Source of the DNA: CAMLOF01 sp041913045
Lineage (GTDB): Bacteria; Pseudomonadota; Gammaproteobacteria; Burkholderiales; Burkholderiaceae_C
Assembly: GCA_041913045.1 (NCBI GenBank)
Contig: JAYSGB010000004.1
Location: 62,001-126,000 of the forward strand
Direction of reading: 5' to 3'
DNA: 64,000 bases
This document shows positions 59,230-64,000 of the stretch, in pieces. The notes under the pieces were generated by a model. That model was not told the DNA's origin and did not search any database. It saw only the letters and a program-made list of their open reading frames with translations. A program made the position numbers and the translations under genes. How positions within the stretch are numbered: the first letter of the stretch is position 1; every line of letters begins with the position of its first letter.

Positions 59230-59901
59230 GTGAAAACATCTATGCATAAACAGCGCGGACTGTCACTGATTGAGTTGATGGTCGGCATGATAGTGGCGAT
59301 GGTCGTGATTGCAGGCGCGTTTGCGGCCTACATGGGCATGACAATCAGTAGCCGAGACAGCATTCGCGCTGACCGCCTGAACCAAGACATGCAGACCGTC
59401 ATGGACTTGATGGTTGCTGACCTGCGCCGCGCCGGCTACTGGAACAGTGAGGCTTCAGGCGCACCAGCAACCAATCCTTTCAGCACCATAAACACTGCCA
59501 CGGCGGGTTGCATCCTTTACAGCTACGACGCCGATGGCAGCGGGGCAATCAGTGACAACGAGCGCTTCGGGTTTAAACGTACTGGCAATGCCATATGGTC
59601 TCGTACCTCAGGTACCAGCTTGACAGACTGCAGCGATGGAACGTGGGGGGTGCTGACAGACGAAGTGGTGGTGAACGTGAGCACGCTCACCTTCGTAGCG
59701 GAAAACAGATGCGTGAATGGGCGAACCAAGGTGGAAAACGCCGACTGTGCTGCGTTGACCACGGCCCCGGGGGACAACCTGTCGGAGCGCCGATCGATTC
59801 GAATTACGCTCCGAGCCAATCCCGTCGGCGACACCGCCTCAACCAAAGCGCTCGCTGCAGTGACGCAGGTTCGCAACGATCGACGCATCGTCATCCCTTG
59901 A
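59230..59901 (+). CDS. pilW: Minor pilin PilW
   Basis: A 223-residue prepilin: QRG before LSLIELMVGMIVAMVVIAGAF (Glu+5), then NQDMQTVMDLMVADLRRAGYW, characteristic of PilW. The globular part has four cysteines. GTG at 59230 follows the fimT stop directly; ATG 59242 is an alternative. It is expected to act in the tip-priming complex. Confidence 0.87.
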   Translation: MKTSMHKQRGLSLIELMVGMIVAMVVIAGAFAAYMGMTISSRDSIRADRLNQDMQTVMDLMVADLRRAGYWNSEASGAPATNPFSTINTATAGCILYSYDADGSGAISDNERFGFKRTGNAIWSRTSGTSLTDCSDGTWGVLTDEVVVNVSTLTFVAENRCVNGRTKVENADCAALTTAPGDNLSERRSIRITLRANPVGDTASTKALAAVTQVRNDRRIVIP

Positions 59902-59912
59902 GGACCGACCCG

Positions 59913-61046
59913 ATGAAAATGCCAACGCTCGCTCAAAGAACTCACCAGAGAGGCATTGCAACGCTTCTGGTCAGCGTGGTCATACTGATCCTGATGAGCA
60001 TCATTGCGACCTACACAGCGCGTACCAGCCTTTTGGATTTGGCCTTGACCAATAACAGCTACCGCGCAAAGCAGGCCGAAGCGGCCGCCAGTGCAGCCTT
60101 GGACTTTGCACTGGCTTACTACCTTAATGGCGGAGCAGACCAAAACAACGACAACACTGCCGATACCGTTACGGTGCCCACGAGTCTGACCGGCGGCAAT
60201 CGGACGACCGTACAGTTTTGCGACCCTAGCACGGTACTTACATGTACTGCGCCAACTAACCTGTTCCGCCTGCGCATCATTGCGCAAGGCTACAGCGATG
60301 ACGACACGGCCACGACCAGTCAAAGTGTTCTAGTGTCGGAGGAATCTGCACTTGGCGCGTCTCCCAAAGCTGCCTTGACAGCCAAGGGAGCCGGTGCAGC
60401 AACACTTAACGGCAACCTTACGGTGGTCAACAACAACCCGGGGGGCATCACCATCTGGACAGGCACCAACATTGGTGCAATGACCGGTAGCTTCGAGACC
60501 AAAATCTCCGTCGAAGGCAGCAACAACCAGATTAGTTCCGAGAAGGCGGGCAGCAAGTTCTACATTGGGCCCGACGTCGTGTACAACGATTACAGCCTAA
60601 GGAATTTGACATATGCACAGTTCTTTGAGCAGATCACGGGCCGGACTCAAGATGAACTAATTGCCAAAGCGAACATCAGCCTCTCCGGCCTTCAAGAACT
60701 GCCAGAGCCAACCGCGGCCAATAATTACCTAGGCGGCCAAATCATTTACGTCGACAAGGCCACGTTTGACCCCAACAAAAACCTGGGCACAACCGACAAA
60801 CCCGTCATCCTTATCGTGAACGGTAACTTTGAGTTGAACGGCCCCAACATCATCAATGGCTTGGTTATTGCGAAGAATCTGTCTAAGGCCAACGGTACGG
60901 CTCGGGTCAATGGCGCAATGATCATGGAGAACGTAACCAATGCCAATGGTGGCTTCACCATTGAGATGACGCCGTCCGTGATCACCAATCTTGGAAAGAT
61001 CACTACAAAGTCAACGGTTGGCAACAGCTGGCGCGACTGGAACTGA
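59913..61046 (+). CDS. pilX: Large PilX-like minor pilin with beta-helix-like C-terminus
   Basis: A 377-residue protein with the PilX N-terminus: QRG before IATLLVSVVILILMSIIATY, lacking Glu+5, then NSYRAKQAEAAASAALDFAL. Typical PilX is about 170-200 residues; here about 200 extra residues form short repeated strands (KPVILIVNGNFELNGPNIIN; GLVIAKNLSKANGTARVNGA), suggesting a parallel beta-helix. GAGGA precedes the ATG. Absence of Glu+5 fits a tip-capping subunit like GspK. Confidence 0.82.
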   Translation: MKMPTLAQRTHQRGIATLLVSVVILILMSIIATYTARTSLLDLALTNNSYRAKQAEAAASAALDFALAYYLNGGADQNNDNTADTVTVPTSLTGGNRTTVQFCDPSTVLTCTAPTNLFRLRIIAQGYSDDDTATTSQSVLVSEESALGASPKAALTAKGAGAATLNGNLTVVNNNPGGITIWTGTNIGAMTGSFETKISVEGSNNQISSEKAGSKFYIGPDVVYNDYSLRNLTYAQFFEQITGRTQDELIAKANISLSGLQELPEPTAANNYLGGQIIYVDKATFDPNKNLGTTDKPVILIVNGNFELNGPNIINGLVIAKNLSKANGTARVNGAMIMENVTNANGGFTIEMTPSVITNLGKITTKSTVGNSWRDWN

Positions 61047-61060
61047 TACGGAGGTTTTTC

Positions 61061-62650
61061 ATGTTCACATCACAACGTTCGTCCAGACGTGACGCCGGCT
61101 ATGCCCTGATCGAGGCGCTTGTATCGATGATGGTAGTGGCCATCGGCGTGCTTGGCATTGCCAAGATGCAGACTGTGGTGGTGGCCAGCAGTGCTGATGC
61201 GAAAGCGCGATCAGAGGCCATGACTCTGGCCCAGACCAAGCTTGATGAATTGCGCAACATCGCATTGCAGGGCGAGCACTACACAAACGGCGGCACGTGC
61301 GTTGCAGGATCGGTTGTGGTAGGCGGCACCGACGCGCCGACCGGGGTAAACGCCACGTACACACGCAGGTGGACAGTCACGCCCAACTGTGTACCTGCAA
61401 GGCACCAAATTTTGGTTACCGTCGGCTGGACCAGCGCGGCCAACGAAAGCAAGACAGTCCGACTCAACAGTGTTATCGCGTGGAATGACCCGACGAGCAG
61501 CACGCTCAAGCTCTCCGCAGGGTCAGGAATGGGCAGCGGTGGACTTGCCCCCCCGGCCTCTGCGCGCTTGGGTGACGATACGCAGGACTACACCAGCCGT
61601 CCCACGGGGGCTACCCCAAACGGCGCAGACGGCACCTACACCTACCACAACAGCGGCAGCGGCGAATGGGAAATCCTGGTAGCCCTCACTGGCGGCGGCT
61701 ACCGGGTAGCCCTGTACAGCAAGGTCCCCATAGTGACGCTCAGCGGCATCGTGGCGCTGGATCGCGGTATTGCACCCGACGCTTCGGGCTCCGGCCGAGA
61801 CATTCGCACTGCAGCCGAGACACTCATTACCAATATCGCCGTTTACCGGACCGACATCACCTTCTGCCTGTTCCCGCTGCGCTTCACCGACGAAAACGAC
61901 GTTAGCACTTACGGCGCAGGCGGCAACACCACGTCGACCGACCGGGCTGCAGCTTACAAATGCTACGTCCCCGAGGGGTGGACGGGCAACATCGGGTTGC
62001 TACAGCGGTCTTACGAAACCGGTTGCTCGGGCAAGTACAACCTGTTTGATGGTCAGGATCGCGTGGACGGTTGCGGCTTCAGAAATGACGTGGCCTGCCC
62101 AGGTGACGCCAGCGTACTGGGGTTGCGTAGTCACAAGGTGTTGATCGTCAACGGCAGTGGAACAACGGTGGGGCAAAGCGGCGTGCTTGAACACCATCAG
62201 CGCATGCTGATACCAGGCGACCTCACCTTGACGCGGACCCAGCGCCTAGATTTCGCAATCTTCAAATTCGTCAAAAACTCGATTGAAACTTGTTCCGCGC
62301 GTTTCAACGCAACCGGTTCAGGCACTACCGGCACATCACCATCGAACTACTCGGTTTTCCTGCGCTCTGGCGCTAGTGGCGATGGAGTCCCTAGCATCGT
62401 GAACCCGGTTTACGTAATCGACCGCTATCTCCAAGGTACGACAGGCGGCTTCGTCACGGTCAGTGGTGCGGCGTCTGGCTGCAGCGGCTCCGTCAAGGCC
62501 ACGGGAGTATCAGGCTGGGCCAGCTTCACCTGCCCGGTGTCGGGCGGGAACTACACCTGCGACGTGTCTTATGGCTGGTCCGGCACTATCGATGACCAGA
62601 CCCTGACCAGCGTGGTCGCAGACCAGTCTCTCGACATAACGTGCCCTTGA
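61061..62650 (+). CDS. Giant PilV-like minor pilin with C-terminal cysteine-rich extension
   Basis: A 529-residue protein. The leader ends RDAG before YALIEALVSMMVVAIGVLGIA (Glu+5), then AKARSEAMTLAQTKLDELRN, diagnostic for PilV. PilV is normally about 150-190 residues; this one continues for about 370 more. The extension has a Gly/Ser/Pro linker near 150-190, a section with TAAETLITNIAVYRTDITFC, and a tail with SGCSGSVKATGVSGWASFTC and the last residues DITCP. Twelve cysteines occur in total. It ends the operon where pilY1 is usually found, so an adhesin or tip role is inferred. Confidence 0.8.
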   Translation: MFTSQRSSRRDAGYALIEALVSMMVVAIGVLGIAKMQTVVVASSADAKARSEAMTLAQTKLDELRNIALQGEHYTNGGTCVAGSVVVGGTDAPTGVNATYTRRWTVTPNCVPARHQILVTVGWTSAANESKTVRLNSVIAWNDPTSSTLKLSAGSGMGSGGLAPPASARLGDDTQDYTSRPTGATPNGADGTYTYHNSGSGEWEILVALTGGGYRVALYSKVPIVTLSGIVALDRGIAPDASGSGRDIRTAAETLITNIAVYRTDITFCLFPLRFTDENDVSTYGAGGNTTSTDRAAAYKCYVPEGWTGNIGLLQRSYETGCSGKYNLFDGQDRVDGCGFRNDVACPGDASVLGLRSHKVLIVNGSGTTVGQSGVLEHHQRMLIPGDLTLTRTQRLDFAIFKFVKNSIETCSARFNATGSGTTGTSPSNYSVFLRSGASGDGVPSIVNPVYVIDRYLQGTTGGFVTVSGAASGCSGSVKATGVSGWASFTCPVSGGNYTCDVSYGWSGTIDDQTLTSVVADQSLDITCP

Positions 62651-62771
62651 TGCCACGAACTTAAGAGGACACTAGTTCATCGCCAAATATTACCTGACGG
62701 AACCGGTAGCATCACTGAAAGTATTGCACACTTAGTCAGTGACATCTTCCGCTTCAAAAACTGCTGGCCGT

Positions 62772-63341
62772 ATGCTTTTATCGGACGGATCTACTCACGC
62801 GGAACGTTTTAACGCATCCCCCAACTTCGGCCCCCGCCCCCCAGGCACCACGATCGACCTGATCGTGGTGCACTCCATCAGCCTGCCGCCCGGCCAGTAC
62901 GGCGGGCCGGAGGTGGAGCAGCTGTTCACCAACACGCTGGATTGGGACGCGCACCCCTACTTCCAAACCATTCGTGGGCTGGAGGTGTCGGCGCACTTCT
63001 TCATACGCCGCACAGGCGAGGTGGTGCAGTTTGTGTCTTGCGACGACCGCGCCTGGCATGCGGGCCGTTCCAGTTGGTGTGGGCGCGACAACTGCAACAA
63101 CTATTCCATTGGCATTGAGCTTGAAGGGCTGGAAGGCGATACCTTTGAGCCCGCCCAGTACCAGGCCCTGGCCAGCCTGTGCCAAACGCTGGGGCAGCAC
63201 TACCCCATACAGCAGGTGGTAGGGCACGAGCACATAGCCCCAGGCCGCAAACAAGACCCTGGCCCAGGGTTTGATTGGGCGCTCTTACAGCAGCACCTGG
63301 GGTGGCCGGATCGGTGTTTTCCCCCACCTGCCAAACGCTGA
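62772..63341 (+). CDS. ampD: 1,6-anhydro-N-acetylmuramyl-L-alanine amidase AmpD
   Basis: A 189-residue cytosolic zinc amidase of cell-wall recycling. The first Zn His is in IDLIVVHSISLPPGQYGG, with VSAHFFIRRTGEVVQFV, the conserved CDDRAWHAGRSSWCGRDNCN and the C-terminal VGHEHIAPGRKQDPGPGFDW holding the second His and Asp. Start 62772 matches the E. coli N-terminus (MLL...); a GTG at 62739 adds non-family residues. Confidence 0.95.
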   Translation: MLLSDGSTHAERFNASPNFGPRPPGTTIDLIVVHSISLPPGQYGGPEVEQLFTNTLDWDAHPYFQTIRGLEVSAHFFIRRTGEVVQFVSCDDRAWHAGRSSWCGRDNCNNYSIGIELEGLEGDTFEPAQYQALASLCQTLGQHYPIQQVVGHEHIAPGRKQDPGPGFDWALLQQHLGWPDRCFPPPAKR

Positions 63342-63367
63342 AACGAAAAAATTTTTGGCTCCCGCCG

Positions 63368-63395
63368 TTGCACATGGGCTTGGCGTGGCTACACT
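63368..63395 (+). promoter_or_regulatory. Candidate nrdA promoter overlapping the first NrdR box
   Basis: TTGCAC at 63368-63373, 16 bases, TACACT at 63390-63395. The -10 shares bases with NrdR box 1, so NrdR binding would block polymerase. Confidence 0.55.
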
Positions 63396-63438
63396 ACCGG
63401 TAGTGTTTCAAACCACATCAGAACACTATAGGTAGTGT
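63391..63438 (+). promoter_or_regulatory. Two NrdR boxes
   Basis: ACACTACCGGTAGTGT at 63391-63406 and ACACTATAGGTAGTGT at 63423-63438, both 16-bp near-palindromes matching the NrdR consensus, centres 32 bp apart (three helical turns). They lie about 105-150 bases before nrdA. Confidence 0.92.
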
Positions 63439-63543
63439 CTGACACCACCACCCAGGCCTACACGTGGCCTGGCTTGACGCCACCAGCAGACCGATCATAC
63501 GCGCCTGCGACGTCTGCCCCAACAAGACAACTAGCGAGGAACC

Positions 63544-64000
63544 ATGCAATCCACGACCACAGCCCCCCAGTCTGCCGCCCCCGTGTTTGGCGACACCGCT
63601 GAAGCTCCCCGCGCCGCCCACGGCGGCACCCTGCAAAACTACCAGATCATCCGCCGCAATGGCGCGGTGGTGCCCTTTGAGCCGAACAAGATTGCCGTGG
63701 CCTTGATGAAGGCCTTCCTGGCCGTGCACGGCACGCACGGCGCGGCATCGGCCAGCGTGCGCGAAGACGTGGAGCTGCTGACCCAGAACGTGGTGCGCGG
63801 ACTGATGCGTTCGCGCCCGGGCGGCGGCACCTTCCATATTGAAGACGTGCAAGACCAGGTGGAACTGGGCCTGATGCGCGGCGGCCACCACGAAGTGGCC
63901 CGTGCATACGTGCTGTACCGCGAGCGCCGCGCACAGGAACGTGCCGCACAGAAGACCGAGCAGGCTGCGCCCGCGCAACCCACCCTGCACGTGCTGGACG
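63544..64000 (+). CDS. nrdA: Ribonucleoside-diphosphate reductase alpha subunit, N-terminal part
   Basis: The first 152 residues of a class I NrdA, cut by the window edge. A low-complexity start is followed by an ATP-cone allosteric domain (LQNYQIIRRNGAVVPFEPNK; VALMKAFLAVHG; GGTFHIEDVQDQVELGLMRG; HEVARAYVLYRERR). GAGGAACC precedes the ATG. The NrdR boxes upstream link it to deoxynucleotide-sensing repression. Confidence 0.9.
   Translation, partial: MQSTTTAPQSAAPVFGDTAEAPRAAHGGTLQNYQIIRRNGAVVPFEPNKIAVALMKAFLAVHGTHGAASASVREDVELLTQNVVRGLMRSRPGGGTFHIEDVQDQVELGLMRGGHHEVARAYVLYRERRAQERAAQKTEQAAPAQPTLHVLD

Overview
The window reads as a chromosome segment of a motile, piliated betaproteobacterium of the Burkholderiales, most likely Comamonadaceae (Acidovorax-like). 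This rests on overall high GC, the fliE / fliF-to-fliR layout, cheY-cheA-cheR-cheD-cheB with CheD, argB next to slmA, nrdA behind paired NrdR boxes, and a GC-rich intergenic repeat of a type I associate with this family. The genus is inference.

Region 1 (1-28,700) is motility. A multi-domain glycosyltransferase with an in-frame hexanucleotide repeat, an AT-rich small glycosyltransferase and an AT-rich methyltransferase (2-5113) lead into fliS and two fliT paralogues, each fliT behind its own sigma-28 promoter. fliE (minus) diverges from fliFGHIJK, then fliLMNOPQR. The fliF and fliL operons start with the same composite site: a terminator hairpin whose U-tract runs into a CTTTAG-N17-CATAATC promoter. 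Next come a response regulator and a sensor-less kinase (minus), then a CheZ-like protein, cheY, cheA, cheR, cheD and cheB. An uncharacterised protein behind a near-consensus sigma-28 promoter closes the block (minus), followed by ilvE, a zinc-finger protein and an FkbM-type methyltransferase.

Region 2 (28,700-45,700) is metabolic. It holds a fatty-acid beta-oxidation cluster on the minus strand (tetR-fadE-DUF2147-fadN-fadA, a terminator, then a crotonase and a YigI-like thioesterase), slmA, argB, a CYTH-CHAD protein, a ynjBCD-like ABC transporter with a CDP-alcohol phosphatidyltransferase, and miaB.

Region 3 (45,700-63,350) is rich in envelope and type IV pilus genes. It contains an orphan FimT pseudopilin, a three-lipoprotein operon (CsgG-like, DUF4810, DUF799), a CbiM-like membrane protein, ffh, a CcsA-like protein and pilS. 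A MntA/HepT pair with a frameshifted toxin follows, then (minus) a PglL-type O-oligosaccharyltransferase, two pilin genes with sigma-54 promoters, and pilR. Two palindromes TTGTCA-N5-TGACAA spaced 22 bp apart lie at the pilR/pilin junction. On the plus strand is a minor pilin operon pilE-fimT-pilW-pilX-pilV. Its last product is a 529-residue cysteine-rich PilV-like protein and no pilY1 follows. ampD and the start of nrdA end the window.

The least expected items are the giant PilV-like subunit, the PilR/sigma-54 architecture, the sigma-28-driven unknown gene, the CheZ-like protein that shares a C-terminal tail with CheD, and the repeated hairpin-promoter unit. No complete new defence or mobile system was seen. 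Except for the nrdA fragment at the right edge all genes appear complete; the first gene has only one base upstream, so its start cannot be verified.
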